Counted from the stretch's first letter, positions 46,393 to 58,687 are shown. The stretch: 64,000 bases of DNA from Chlamydoabsidia padenii (GCA_025330725.1 JAIWND010000026.1:62001-126000); one strand, 5' to 3'. The notes: a model not told the origin generated them from the letters alone. Made by a program: numbers and translations.

Positions 46393-47680
46393 GATGATGA
46401 AGATGATTTTGAAGGGAAAAGGGGGGAGATGGATCTGACATGACCATTTATATACTCTCCAACAGATCTTTTTGTTTATCACATGCTGGAAACCATTGAA
46501 ATTAAGTTTCCGAGATATTCACGTTTTCATTTATTCCGCCATCTACACTGTACCTGACTACGAAGAAAGCAACCATGGACCCTTTTTTTGCCGCTTTGGG
46601 AAATATTTCAAACATCGAAAGATCGCCGCCTTTTTTTCTTCACATGTTCAATCAACGTCAAAATGAAATTACATTTCATTGATAAACTTCTGCCACTACA
46701 TGAAGGGTATCTTTTTATTCTAACATTTGATACGTCCTATTATACATTTAAATTTGTCAACCAATGGTAGTGGGTCAGTAGGGAAGGGAATCAAGAACTT
46801 TTTGCGAAATGCTTGCTAATGGGGTTTTTTTTTCTGCAAGTCGAAATTGCCCCATCCACAATGATCATCTTTTTTAATCCGTCCCCCCCCCCCCAAAAAA
46901 ACAGTATTGAGCCTCGAGGTGGTCTTTGCTCCACGTGAACTACTGCCCGAATTCGGAACCCCTTCGACAGATCGGAGTTTAACATTATCATCCCCCTGAT
47001 ACGGGATATTGATAAGCATGAATCAAGTAGCTTGTTCTTTTCTCTCTTTCAATTATAAGAAGGAATAACAATGTGTCAATGTCAGCAGTCGAGATGAATG
47101 AAACTAGAATGCAGATGTAGAAAAAGGGTACCAGCGGGATTTGAATCCAGGTAGAACACCCGAAGCGATCAAGAACACAGAATCAATTGAAATAATCAAC
47201 GTAAGATAGAGAACAAGATATCACAGGTGTAAAAATCTCTGGGGAGCGATAATTTCCCCCATCTCATCTTTTATGCATTACAAACGCGCATTCATGCTAC
47301 CTTTGCTTTGCACCTTTCAAAATCACAAATTTCAAATCCCGCTTATGAGACTGACAGACAATCCCTTTTTATAATGACCCTAATAAACTCGTTTTCTTTC
47401 CTCACACAAACGTCCTTCAAGTGTTTCTTATTAATGTAATGTATTTTTAGGGTAGTGTAATCAAGTCTTTGTTCGCTATCAGTAACACTGTCGGAACATT
47501 ACAAACGGGAATGCTAGGATATGATACAGCCAATCTTAAGAATTAATATTCAAATGCCGTCGTGCTCGCTCCAAAGAAAAGAAAAAAAGTATCTTGTTCA
47601 AAAAAGGGGGAAGGTGATTTTTTGATTTTTTTTTTCTCTCCTTTCTTTTCTCCTCAACTGAGAACATTATCTTACTCTAA
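46393..47680. other. Intergenic between divergent Kre9-like and Ctr genes
   Basis: 1.3 kb with at least three element copies (47134, 47329, 47548) and no convincing ORF. Confidence 0.5.
47548..47559. promoter_or_regulatory. Composite element upstream of the Ctr transporter gene
   Basis: ATTCAAATGCCG, 122 bp before the ATG at 47681. Another copy, ATTTCAAATCCCGC, is at 47329-47342, and GCGGGATTTGAA at 47134-47145. Confidence 0.5.
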
Positions 47681-48393
47681 ATGGATACCATGAAGTGGTT
47701 TTTTCACAAAGGTAAGCTTTATAGTGTGCTCCTACTTTTAACGATCCTGACAGTAATCTTTATATTTTTACTTTTATCACTTTAACATAGACATTCAAGG
47801 CACTCATCTATTGTTTGAAAGCTTCCAACTGGCTGACGGATGGAACTTGCTTGCGGCATATATATTTGTTGTGCTGATATGTTGGACTGAACGAGGCTTG
47901 ACATATTACTTGGAACAAAACAAATACAAGTCAACGAAATCAAGATGGGGACAAGTCATAACTCGAACCTTGGTATATGGTCTGGCCACCGTATTTCGAT
48001 TATGGTATATGCTTACAACAATGTACTTCAACACTGGGCTCTTTATTGTTGTGGTAAGTAGTAAAATAGAAAAAAAAAAGTCAAGGGATACTGATGCTCA
48101 TATTGTTGAATCCTAGATCTTTGCATTGTGCTCTGGCCAATTGGTGATAGAAGTACTCAAGTCCTCTAATAACAGGTAACTATGAATATGACATGAGACC
48201 ATATTAAACCAACTTTTAATCAATTAATATTGATAGCATGCGATACTCGGAATACGTCCACCCACAATACGACAATGACAAGAGGAACAGTAGCTTTGAA
48301 GCGGATGGGCCAGATGCGGTATTTGTACTCGATGATCAAGATCAAATCTCCTCTGTGAAAACACATACTGCTACTCCTTCCCAAACTAAATAG
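47681..48393 (+). CDS. Ctr-family copper transporter, 169 aa
   Basis: Four exons (47681-47711, 47791-48053, 48117-48175, 48237-48393) give 169 codons plus stop. The chain reads MDTMKWFFHKDIQGTHLLFE, then TM1 (WNLLAAYIFVVLICWTERGL), TM2 and TM3 (LATVFRLWYMLTTMYFNTGL, FIVVIFALCSGQLVIEVLKS). A Met-x3-Met pair (MLTTM) marks TM2, as in Ctr transporters. TM3 has CSGQ where many Ctr proteins have a GxxxG. The cytosolic tail is acidic and lacks the terminal HCH. It would move Cu(I) across the plasma or vacuolar membrane. TTCAAATGCCG is 122 bp upstream. Confidence 0.82.
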
Positions 48394-48558
48394 TAAGGTA
48401 CTCCCTTATTCGTACACCATACCCAAAGCAGAAACATTGGTAACTTTATATCATCATTATTTGTTGTTGTTTTTTTTTTTTGTGTAAATAATAAAACTTT
48501 TTACCCCTCTCTCTCTTCTCCTCCTCTTCTTCTTCTCCTCTTCTTAACTTTATTGAAT

Positions 48559-51488
48559 ATGACTTGGCCTTCTCTGGTGATAGGTTATCTACTTTTACTG
48601 GTGTATTGGAATTCCTTTATGGTTTCCGCTTACAAGCTTGGCACCGGGTAACTGGAATAGAAATAGTAATTTTATATGGATATACTAATAATATGGGCTT
48701 TGGTATTAATAGGATTGGTGATATTACTGGGCCTTGTGCTGAAATCCTTTTTATGGGGTAAGTCATCTCATTTTTTTTTTATTACTACTTCCTAACTGTC
48801 TTTTTCTTATTCTCCTTTGATACTTATACTTTAGATATGCTGAATCCACTCAGACAGGTCAAGGTATCCGACAACGTATTTGGGCTCGAGCATACATTAT
48901 CGTGGATGACCAAGACGAGTCTAGGCGGATCGTCTTTGTTAATACTGAAACGCAAAGCATGGGTGAAATCGTCAAAAAACGGGTGATCCAGTCTCTTGAA
49001 AACTTGTATGGCCGTGGACTCTACAATAACGAAAATGTAATGCTTAGCTCAACACACTCTCACTCTGGTCCTGGTGGATATCTCCAACAAAGTAAGTTGA
49101 AACGGCCTGGATCGAAAAGGAATCATGCTGTCGGGTTTTGAAAAAAGGTTTTTTAACAAAAAGTGTTTCACACTACTTCTCTCTCTTATTTTTTTTTGTA
49201 TCTCCATACAGCACTTTATGAATTATCTGTCCAGGGTTGGATTGAAGAAACTACTGGACCCATGGTGCAAGGCATCGTCAATGCGATAACGAGGGCTCAC
49301 GATAATATACAATCTGGGGAATTAGATCTGTCTGTGGCGGAACTCTTGGACACCAACATCAACCGGTCTCCCGCTAGTTATCTCCTGAATCCTTTAAAAG
49401 AACGTCAACAATACGAACACAATGTCGACAAGAATATGACAGTACTTGGCTTCAGGGGACAGAAAGACGAACAACTCGGTCTTATCAGCTGGTAAATGAA
49501 TTTGCACACATGATATCAATATAGTACTTAGTTGTTTATTTTGTCATCATTATAGGTTTGCTGTCCACGGGGTGTCTGTCAACAGTACAAATCATCTGGT
49601 TAATGGTGACAACAAGGGTTATGCGGCGTATCTAACCGACCAAGTCATGAATCCTCCTGGAACACTGTCCGGAAAAGGCAAGTTTGTTGCTGCTTTTGCT
49701 CAATCCAACGAAGGTGATGTCAGTCCAAATACTCTGGGATCTTTTTGCACTGGTACCAATATTTCTTGTGATGGGTCAAAAAACGATACTTGCCCTAAAG
49801 GGTCATCTTGCATTGGAAGGTAAGTGATACAATGTGAACTCTCCTAATTTTCCTTAACTCTTTGCTCTCTCTCTCTCTCTCTTTTTTTTTTTTTTAATAG
49901 GGGTCCTGGATGGGAAACAAGCGATTATGAATCCAATCGCATCATTGGACAACAACAATCTGACAAGGCTATTGAAATGTACAAGAAAAAAGGCACACCA
50001 CTACAAGGCATCATCGATTCACGCAGCAAGGTATTTGATATGACAAAGGTGGTCATCAATGGCACAACACATCCATGTCCTCCTGCTATGGGGTTTGCTT
50101 TTGGTAAGGGGGGTTTTTTTTTGTCATCTGATTACAACACCATTTTGGTGATACAATATATGCAAAACCCAAAATGTAAACTGACAACCTTGTTATATAA
50201 TTTTTAACAGCTGCTGGTACAACGGATGGTCCCGCCTTGAACTCATTAGGCTTTTATCAGTAAGTCAAATCATACTTTTATCTTCCATTTATGGTACTCA
50301 TCACCTTTTTTTTTTTTTTTTTTTTTTGTGAACTTTTTTGTATCATAGAAACATGACTCACGGGACTCCACTGTGGAATATTATCAAGGACGTTGTTCGA
50401 ACTCCCACAAAAGAACAAAAAGATTGCCAGGCGCCAAAACCCATCTTACTCGACACTGGTGAAATCAACATTCCATACCCATGGCAACCTTCCATCCTCG
50501 AAATTCAACTCTTCCGAATTGGTGATGTCTATATAGCGTCCACTCCATCTGAACTTACCACAATGAGTGGTCGTCGTTTACGTCGCTCTATCAAGACAAG
50601 ACTGGAATCTCATGGCCTTCAAGTACGAGATGTCATTTATTCTGGTCCTGCCAATGGTTATGCTGTAAGTCTCTACCATCCACCACATACAAACTTGCTT
50701 TAAAACGAGACTAACCATACACTCTCTATTAGTCTTATTGTGCTACATTTGAAGAATATCAGGAACAACGATACGAAGGGGCAAGGTAAATAAATAAATG
50801 GGATGGAAAAGGCGGTGATTACTTACTCAATATGTTTTTTTTTGTCATTCTTAAATAGTACCCCTTATGGGCCCTATACTTTGGACGGATACATTGAAAC
50901 ATTTTACGAATTGGTGGATGCGCTCGCCACGGGATCTCCAGTCTCCAGCTTGGAAATGCCCGATTACACAAAACATCCCATCAAACTGTACCCACACGAC
51001 TTTGCAGACCATCCAATCTTATTTCACAAATTCGGTGATCTCTTGACGGACATGAACACTACAACTACTTACCACAGTGGTCAAACTGTCTCAGCCGTGT
51101 TTGTGGCCGGAAACCCCAGGAACAATGTGATGCAGGACAATACTTACCTTACTGTTGAACGTCTTGAATCTCAACAACAACAACAACAAAATGAAACATG
51201 GACCGTCATTCGTACTGATAATGATTGGGATACACGATTCCGGTGGCAATACACATCAAAGGTCTTGGGAATGTCCAAAGCAACCATCGAATGGGATATT
51301 AATGATAATGTTAAAGGTAAGAAAAGGTTTGTGAAGGGTGAATCATATACTAACACACACACATTTTTTTTTATGTCAACTTGTTAGCTGGAACTTATCG
51401 ACTGGGTTACTTTGGTCATCATCGGAACACTTTCAGCAAGCAAATCCTCCCACATCAAGGCTACTCGTCGTTGTTTGTTGTAGATTAG
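48559..51488 (+). CDS. Neutral/alkaline ceramidase, secreted, 704 aa
   Basis: Eleven exons (48559-48647, 48713-48757, 48835-49091, 49212-49491, 49556-49819, 49901-50103, 50211-50259, 50349-50664, 50733-50785, 50859-51316, 51388-51488) give 704 codons plus stop. A signal peptide (MTWPSLVIGYLLLLVYWNSF) precedes GIGDITGPCAEILFMGYA, LSSTHSHSGPGGY (zinc-site HxH), ISWFAVHGVSVNSTNH, FAQSNEGDVSPN, GFAFAAGTTDGP and YSGPANGYASYCATFEEYQEQRYEG, ending with the Ig-like domain. This is full-length neutral ceramidase (ASAH2 family), which hydrolyses ceramide to sphingosine and a fatty acid. It lies only 165 bp after the copper transporter gene. Confidence 0.96.
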
Positions 51489-51528
51489 TTTATTGTATTA
51501 GTAGTTTGTAATAATAAATGATTTTTTT

Positions 51529-51777
51529 TTACATGTATTTTACAATCCCACCCAGGTTTAAAAGCCCAGACCATTGTGTAGGTTGGGTTGGATCGTCACC
51601 GAATAAGTACTTGAATAAATTTTGTGCTGTTACTTTTGTTGCTGTTGTTTCCGTTGCTGATGTAAAAGCGGGGTAGTCGATATTGGTCACCATTTTGTAA
51701 ACTCCTTTCTTCAAAATGTTTATTGCTGCATTTTGATCCCGGCTCCACGAAGCAACTCCATTTTTCTTCCAATGCAA
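51529..51777 (-). pseudogene. TnpB/Fanzor-like RuvC protein, C-terminal relic
   Basis: An 82-codon open stretch, preceded in frame by TGA, contains SWSRDQNAAINILKKG, the RuvC-III RDxNAAxNI motif that ends the nuclease domain of TnpB, IS605-type OrfB and eukaryotic Fanzor proteins. A tail follows (AQNLFKYLFGDDPTQPTQW) up to a normal stop just after the ceramidase gene. The zinc-ribbon region that should precede the motif appears in another frame (IVICINSDCIGRKM), so at least one frameshift has occurred. Only the C-terminal part is left; no RuvC-I or RuvC-II motif is visible nearby. Confidence 0.6.
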
Positions 51778-53533
51778 TCAGAGTTAATACAGATCACGAT
51801 TCCTGAATTCAGTTTGGTATTATCCTGCCGCTGTGGGTGAATAACCCGAGAGTCACAGAGACAATATAGTTTCGATGTAAGGTATTCATTTATGTCTTCA
51901 CTCCACCTGCATGTCTTGATTTTATCTATTTGTCTTCTATTAATCTATATGTATTGTTGTATATATAATCGCCTTTATTTTATTTGGATGCCTTTTATTA
52001 ATTTATACGTGTACTATATGTTTTTCTACTGTCTATATGTATTGCTACTATCTTTACCGCCTGTATTGACCTGTATTGCAATGTATCGATCGGTATCACC
52101 ATTGTTTATATGTACGCCTCTGTGGCACCAGTATCGGATCTATATAAATTTCAGCATTGCGGTATTGACCTGTAGCCACCCGTAATCACTATATCCATCT
52201 ATATAGACAAAAGTCGATTTGGGATGACAAAAAGGTATCGAGGTCGTTTGTATGAATTTCGGGATATGAAAGAGTATTTGTCTGGCTCCTCCTTGTACTT
52301 TTTTTTTTTTTCTCTTACAAATGACAGGTAAGTCATCGCAAGCTAGAACATACTGACAAAAGGGTCTTGGAGCTTGGCTTTTGCGGTGACTTTTGTTGGA
52401 AATATGCTATAGTATCCACATCGCTACTTTAATCATTAGCATCTGTTGACAATTGAGCGAGTAGTGCCCTTTCCAAATTTTAGTAGAGGCAGACGGGATC
52501 TGAAAATAAAGTCTGGTTCCTCTTCGTACTTTTTTTTTTTTTTTTTTTTTTCTCTTACAAATGACAGGTAAGTCATCGCAAGCTAGAACATACTGACAAA
52601 AGGGTCTTGGAGCTTGGCTTTTGCGGTGACTTATGTTGGAAATATGCTATAATATCCACATCGCTACTTTAATCATTAGCATCTATTGACAATTGAGCGA
52701 GCAGTGCTCTTACCAAATCTTAGCAGGGAATCAAGGGGCGGGCTGGATTTTTCAAATTGTCTGTACCACCTATTACCATATACGAGTTTTGCTGTACAGC
52801 AAAAATAACGGTGCCCCACTGGGCGCATTGTCTTTTTCATCGACACCACAATCACCATCGTTCTTGTTTTGTTTGGAAGAAGAGGAATTGTCGCTACAAG
52901 AAGTTCCATCGTGGTTGCCGAATCATTCCATTGCTTTTTTTTTTTTTGGCGAGTGCGCAATGTTTTTTTTTCCGGTCATAAACACCAATCACTTTGAGGA
53001 ACCCAAATGACAACTGGACAAGTTTCACTGAATTAATCAATGGTGCCGGCCTTTTTCACTGATAGATTGTTCTAACATGGTAATAGATGAATGAATGAAT
53101 GGATGCATGAAAAAAAGTTCCTGTGTATATTTATTTTAAAATCTTGTCTATTTACTTCAAAATTTAAATCACTCCCACACTAACATGGTCACTATGTATT
53201 CAATTCATCTTGATGGTAATAGGTGGCACTACTTCATATTCCCAACCTACACTCTGTTTTCATATATGCATCCATTTTTTAAATCCCAACACTTTTAGAT
53301 GAGATACAAGCTCGGAAACCAAAAGCATCGGGCGATTTCCTAATCAAGGCCAACAATGCAAACCATCTACAGCACATTCATCACACCCAATAATAATATA
53401 ATCATGTTGAATAAAAATGGATATAATCTTTGTTTATTAAGACACATAAAAGGGGGAAGATGAGAGAAGGGAGGAGGAGGAAGGGAGAGAAATAACCTGT
53501 CATCCTATACTAATAATTATATAAGTTTGTAAA
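51778..53533. other. Relic-rich intergenic region
   Basis: Follows the TnpB/Fanzor-like relic; holds the 240 bp tandem repeat and T-rich low-complexity DNA. The open frame at 52693-53010 shows no family resemblance. Confidence 0.5.
52259..52738. repeat. Two-copy tandem direct repeat, period 240 bp
   Basis: The block beginning tctcttacaaatgacaggta (52311) is repeated exactly 240 bp later (52551) and stays nearly identical through taatcattagcatct. Copies differ by a few substitutions and by T-tract length (about 13 versus 24). Each unit starts near CGGGAT[A/C]TGAA. No ORF spans it. Confidence 0.9.
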
Positions 53534-55304
53534 TCAAAGGGTTATAGCTTGAAGTCGATATTGAGTATACAAGTCTTGTTCCAGGTTCAGTCTTTCATGC
53601 AAAGCCGCCACTTTATTTGTCATGGCCAAGAATGTTTGATTTTGCGATTCCATGATTCGGGCAATATCTATCATACAAAAAAGAAGAAAAAAAAAACAAG
53701 ATTTATAAATTCAGGTTCATAACTAGTTTCTTTTCTTTTACCTTGAGGAGATTGTGCACGATTCTTTGTCCAGGATTCAGTAGTGAATTCGATTTCCCGA
53801 ATACATTTCTTGTACTCCTCCAGGCGAGAGGCAAGTCGACGGGACAGGTTTACAAAGTAATCGTCGTCCACACCATAACCAAATAACCACCGAGCTGATC
53901 GATCCCCAGGATTCTTGCATGATTCAATCACTGATTGGCCATCGCTAAAGTGTCGGATTTGTTCTTTCAACGAGTCAAAGAGTTCTTCAGTTGCATTGAC
54001 TTGGATTTGTAGGCTGCTTGATATAGAGTTCAATTTCTATATTAAAACAAGATGTTAGTATATCCATCTTTCTATCAATACAATCCCCCCCTACTTACAG
54101 AAGTCAATAGTTCTTGTTCATGTGTTGTATCCTTCATTGTTTCTTGTCGTTTAGGTGACGCATGTTTCGCAATATAGTCACACCGCTGAGATTCACCATG
54201 TATATATCGATCTAATTCATCCAGTTCCTTCCTTGCTTGTTCAGGTAATTCGGTGTATCGGGTACTTGGCAAAATGTTGTCAATGCGAAAGTTCGTGTGT
54301 GTCACCACTTGATTTTGTCTATTCAAGATATTAAGGGGAAGTGTTAGTTCAAATATACATTGTTTCCTAGGAATGTGGGCTTCTTACCTGAGCGCATTCA
54401 ATGAAGGTGTGACCAATGCAGCTCCAATCTGATTTGGTGGTTGAGTTGCAGTTTTCTCCAAGTTTTCCAGTATTGTCGAGAAAGAGAATTGATTCGGGCC
54501 ACTAGATGTAGCAACAGGTGCAGGTGTAGCAATCGTTGTTGTGGCAGCAGTTGTTGAAGTTGTTGTAGTTGCAGGTGTAGCAGAGAATGAAGGTAATCCA
54601 GTAGACGTCGTGGTAGTTGATGAAGGTGTCGTAGATCCAAAAGAGAAGAAGCTTGGTGTTGATGTAGATGTTGATGAAGCTGGTGTGTCCGTTTTCTTGG
54701 CTGTATCATCCTTCTTTTCCGCTGTCCCAGTCGTTGCAGTAGAGGTGCCGAATGAGAATGTAGGAGTTGCTGCTGAAACAGGTGCCGAAGAGAGTGAGCT
54801 GCCAGATGAGATTGGAGTAGTTGTTGTGCTTGATGATGGTACTGAAGGTTTGAAGGAGAATGGTGAAGTAGTTCCAGCTGTGTTAGATGTTGTATTTGTG
54901 TCCGCTTTTTGAGGTGTTGAGGGTTGACCAAATGAAGAGGCTGATGATGATCCGCCAAATGAGAATGGAGATGATGTAGATGTTGTCGTAGGAGCCGCAG
55001 GTGATCCAAATGAAGGTGTAGGTGTGGCCGTTGACGATGTATTTTGTGTTGGAGGGTTGAATGAAATACCAGTCGATGATGGGGCAGTAGCACCTGAAGA
55101 AGGTGTGGTTCCAAAGGTGAATGGTGCTGAGCTAGTAGTCGGTTTTGCTGGAGTTGTATTTGTCGAAGAGCCAAAACTAAAAGGCAAAGTTCCTGTCGAA
55201 GAGCTTGCTGGTGCTGTCATAGATGCTGCGTTAGTATTTGCAGAGGTCACAGTAGGGCTGAATGGTTGACTGGTTGTAGCACCAAAATTAAAAACGGATG
55301 ATCC

Positions 55305-55337
<33 letters not shown>

Positions 55338-55871
55338 ATTGTTGTTCACTGGAAGAGTATTGGCAGATGTTGCCGAGCTGTTTGCACTAGATCCAAAGGT
55401 GAATACTGAGCTAGGACTACCGATAACAGTGTTTGCGCGTCGGTAATCAGAGACTTCTGAAATTGGTGATTTTGGTGCAATTTCAGATGCACTTCGTCGC
55501 AAATCCAAGCTAGGAGAAGCAGGTGTCGAAGAGGTACCGCCACCACCAAAGACAAAGACACTACTGGAAGCAGAAGGCGAAGAAGGTGTAGTGCCAAAGC
55601 CAGGAAAAGAAGTTCCAGAGTTGACGTTGCCAAATGCCGTAGGAGACCCTAGTGGACTTGAAGGTGCACTGCCACCATAGTTGAAGGTTGGATTTGGAGG
55701 ATTGGACCCAGGGAAAGAGAATACAAAGTTTCCCGCGTTATCATCACCGCCACCTTTTTTTCCAGATCGTGTAAATTTCTTGCTGCTGCTACAATGTATA
55801 AAATATCAAGTTGCCATTAGTTTTAAATGTAGAGTTAACGTGTGGCGTTTCATCAATACTACCTACCTCAT
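53534..55871 (-). CDS. FG nucleoporin, Nup58/Nup49 type, 684 aa
   Basis: Five exons (55871-55867, 55788-54388, 54318-54099, 54036-53742, 53667-53534) give 684 codons plus stop. Exon 1 is only 5 nt (ATGAG). Residues 1-450 are Ser/Thr-rich with many FG repeats (VFTFGSS, VFNFGATT, PFSFGSS, FTFGTTP, FSFGTST) and a Thr run from a TTG-type repeat. The C-terminal coiled coils (ELDELDRYIHGESQRCD, DYFVNLSRRLASRLEEYKK, QTFLAMTNKVAALHERL) align with the p45/p58 region of NUP58 and yeast Nup49, which build the Nsp1/Nup62 channel complex. Nsp1/Nup62 itself is less likely because the last helices match Nup58 better. Confidence 0.88.
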
Positions 55872-56692
55872 TTGTTAGGAGATTGGATTCCTTGTGGTTT
55901 CGTATCGGAAAGAGAGAGGAGGACTACAAAAAATAAAAAAAAAGTGGGTAAAAAAATATGAGTGGCAACGAGTGACTGGGTTTTGTGTGCTGGATGTAGA
56001 TTTTCATGCCAGCCAGATAATCATGCGTGGGATCATACGGTACCTTGAGTATCAACCATCAAAGCTGGGCGATTCAGCAAGTCGACAAAAGGAGACCATT
56101 TGCATGTACTATAATATAACGTGGGGTTAAAGACACGTTAGCAATCTGAATCACTTCAACAAGTATCCATCCAAGAGCACTCCCCCCTTTCTTTTTCATT
56201 AGTTTGTCCCCTTACCTTGAATGTTTGAGAGCACATGTGAGCACCTTTATGTTAGGTCATCGTTTTAAACCACCAATACCATCACTCGATCAGTTCACAA
56301 GATCAAGTTCATTTCCAAGTCAATGTGGGTAATGCGTACCAAATCCCTTATACAAGCCTTGGTAACGAGAGGAGAGAATGGCTAATAATACCAGTTCCGT
56401 TAGTGTTACTGCCTTTTGTTCCTGAATTTGTTGCTTGTTTTACCATTGTTAGAGCGTATATTGATATGATACTGTATTTTGATTCCGCCCATCGAAGCAA
56501 GTAGATTAATAGTGTAATGGAAGGGGAAAAGGAAGAGAGACAAAAAAAAAAAGGCCCACCAGTTTTATAAATTTCAGATCCCGCCACATCAGATTTTTAT
56601 TGGAGGTTAATGAGCATAAAAGAAGATACAAAGATATACGTATATATAATATCACTATTAATCCATTTTCCAATAGTATAACAATCCAACCA
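55872..56692. other. Intergenic between Nup58-type and LSM7 genes
   Basis: Contains the weak relic at 56440 and ATTTCAGATCCCGCC at 56571. No gene recognised. Confidence 0.5.
56440..56500 (-). pseudogene. Possible third trace of the TnpB/Fanzor-like motif
   Basis: The plus strand shares attttgat[c/t]ccg...cgaagcaa with 51730-51755, which encodes the RDQNAA motif. Here one frame reads GRNQNTVSYQYTL before a stop. The similarity is short and could be chance. Confidence 0.25.
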
Positions 56693-57351
56693 TCATTGAG
56701 CGAAAGGATTTTCGATTTCTTCCATGCCATCCAAAGGTGAGATCAAGATAACAGCCGTTCCACGCAGCACCGCCAAGCCCAATTCCCGAGTTTCGGTTGT
56801 TACATAGTCAGTCTCCAGATCTAATGAATGAAGGGAGTAAAAAGAGTGAGCCATAAAAACATCCTGTATAATATATATATATCAAGTATATCGTTGTCCC
56901 AGTTTTACCTTTCAAGTATTCTACAGTGTTGTCTAAGACCAAGTTGAGTAAAGGATCGTAGCCCATCAAGGTACCTACAACTAGATAAAGAAGGAGTGAG
57001 ATACTGGTCCTTGCGTTTGGTGCATTCATTCCGCTTACCTTCTCGTCCGCCGTTAAATCGTACGCGCACCTTCTTTTCCATATATTTGCTGAGGTCTAAA
57101 ATCGATTCCTTCTTTGGTTTGTCTTGATGATTTTGATAGTGACCGCCACCACGGCCACCTCGTCCACCTCGTCCACCTCGTCCACGTTCGCCGCCACCTC
57201 GTCCAGTGTAATGACCACGGCCACCCTAAAAGGACAAAAAAGATAGAAAGTGAGAGATTATTCGTTGTGATGATAGCCAGTAGGTATATAATTTATGTAT
57301 CATTCCGAGTTATGTTAACCAGATATATAAAGTACTTACTCTGTCAGACAT
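56693..57351 (-). CDS. LSM7: U6 snRNA-associated Sm-like protein LSm7, 132 aa
   Basis: Four exons (57351-57340, 57225-57039, 56980-56909, 56820-56693) give 132 codons plus stop. An RGG-rich N-terminus (MSDRGGRGHYTGRGGGERGR) precedes KKESILDLSKYMEKKVRVRF, NGGREVVGTLMGYDPLLNLV and RELGLAVLRGTAVILISPLD, ending ENPFAQ. The Sm1 and Sm2 motifs match LSM7, a member of the LSm1-7 decapping ring and the LSm2-8 U6 ring. The RGG extension encodes a likely RNA-binding or methylated tail. GTTTCAAATCCCGAC lies about 145 bp upstream. Confidence 0.95.
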
Positions 57352-57494
57352 TATTGTAAAAGTATAAGATTGAAGAAGGACAAATAAGGAGCCACTACTT
57401 TATGAGAAGTGGGTGAATTAATTTAAAAAGAATGGTGAAGAAAGAAAGAAAGCGAAAAATAGCTTGCCAGTGACGTTTTTTAGTTTTTCTATAC

Positions 57495-57509
57495 GTTTCA
57501 AATCCCGAC
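57495..57509. promoter_or_regulatory. Composite element upstream of LSM7
   Basis: GTTTCAAATCCCGAC, about 145 bp before the ATG at 57351. Confidence 0.5.
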
Positions 57510-57861
57510 ATTGGCAGAACCAGTTTTTCGTCGACAGATACCTTTTGACTTTGCATGAATCCAAATTACTTCACAATAAATCAGAGACAAAGTGAGAAAG
57601 AGAGAGAGAGAGAAAAGAAAAAGAAAAGAGGGTAAAAAGATAAGGTAATCACTAAAATAAGTGTATTGTTCAATGAAAGTTGACAGATTGGTCTTGCTTT
57701 TTCAGTATCACTATAAGACAATGTACATGGTCACACCATACGTATTTCATTCATAATGGGATCGAGTTAAACAACACTTTATTTCACTTATTCAATCCGG
57801 GTAGGAACCCACGTCGATCATTCTCACCATGGTTACTTTAACTTTAGAACCCTCTTGATTA

Positions 57862-57876
57862 TTTTTAAATCCCGCC
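57862..57876. promoter_or_regulatory. Composite element upstream of the SHG1/BOD1 gene
   Basis: TTTTTAAATCCCGCC, 97 bp before the ATG at 57973. Confidence 0.5.
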
Positions 57877-57972
57877 TGAAATAGGTTTTGTCTTTTTTTT
57901 TTTTTCTCCAACCGATTCACTTTTTTTTTCTTTCTTTTACTTCCATATCCTTCTTACTCTCATTCTATTACC

Positions 57973-58478
57973 ATGTCAGCCGAAGACGCGGTCCTCCAAC
58001 TAAAACGGAAAGGTGCTTTTGATGAATTACGCAAACGTTTGTTATCCGACTTTCAAACAGGGGTAAGTAGTAAAGAAAAGAACAAAAACTTACGTAGCCA
58101 CTCAAACTAATCTAAACATAATAACGACTATGCTATGATATCTAGCCTGCAGGTCAGAACTTTGTGAAGAAAATACAGGACTTTATGGAAACTATGGTTA
58201 TGAATGATACTTCATTACTGGACAAGGATCGATCGACCTTCCATACCATCATGATGGACGAAATTGAAAAGTAAGTTGTCTCCCCCCCCCGGATCGCACT
58301 CATTAAACCATTGTCATTAACACTCTTTATGTTTTTTTTTTTTTTTTTTTTTTAAATATGATATAGGGCTGGTATGTATCAGACCATCCAGAAGGAAATC
58401 ATCAATGGGCTGATCCAGACGGAGGACTTCCAGAACAAAGTGACCGAAGAAATAACAGCGGTTTTAGAACACAAGTGA
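57973..58478 (+). CDS. SHG1/BOD1-family COMPASS component, 108 aa
   Basis: Three exons (57973-58062, 58146-58270, 58367-58478) give 108 codons plus stop. The sequence MSAEDAVLQLKRKGAFDELR-KRLLSDF, GQNFVKKIQDFMETM and GLIQTEDFQNKVTEEI fits the COMPASS Shg1 / BOD1 domain, whose members associate with Set1 H3K4 methyltransferase complexes or with kinetochore phosphatase control in animals. Length is that of the bare domain. TTTTTAAATCCCGCC sits about 97 bp before the ATG. Confidence 0.85.
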
Positions 58479-58687
58479 ATATACCCCCTACCCTAATATT
58501 ATAGACTAGCATAGAACTCTACTATTTATTAACTCACTACCTCGTTGCCCCTCCTTTTTTATTTGCCACATGGTGTGTAACTGTTCCCCTCTGTTTTTGA
58601 AAATATAAAGTGGCGGCTCTCGTCCCAAACTCCGACATTCTCTTCTCTCTTTTGTCTACTATTTTTTTTTTTTTTTCTATTGCCTCC

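Noticed and set aside
47131..47190. tRNA-like 3' end (ccagcgggatttgaatccagg)
   Set aside because: The T-arm resemblance is only the recurrent promoter element; no acceptor stem, anticodon stem or D-arm can be folded nearby.
52693..53010. 105-codon plus-strand open frame
   Set aside because: No recognisable domain and overlaps low-complexity T-rich DNA next to the tandem repeat.
54398..55174. 258-codon His/Leu/Gln-rich minus-strand frame and plus-strand Val-rich frames in the nucleoporin gene
   Set aside because: Shadow frames of the Ser/Thr-rich FG repeats.
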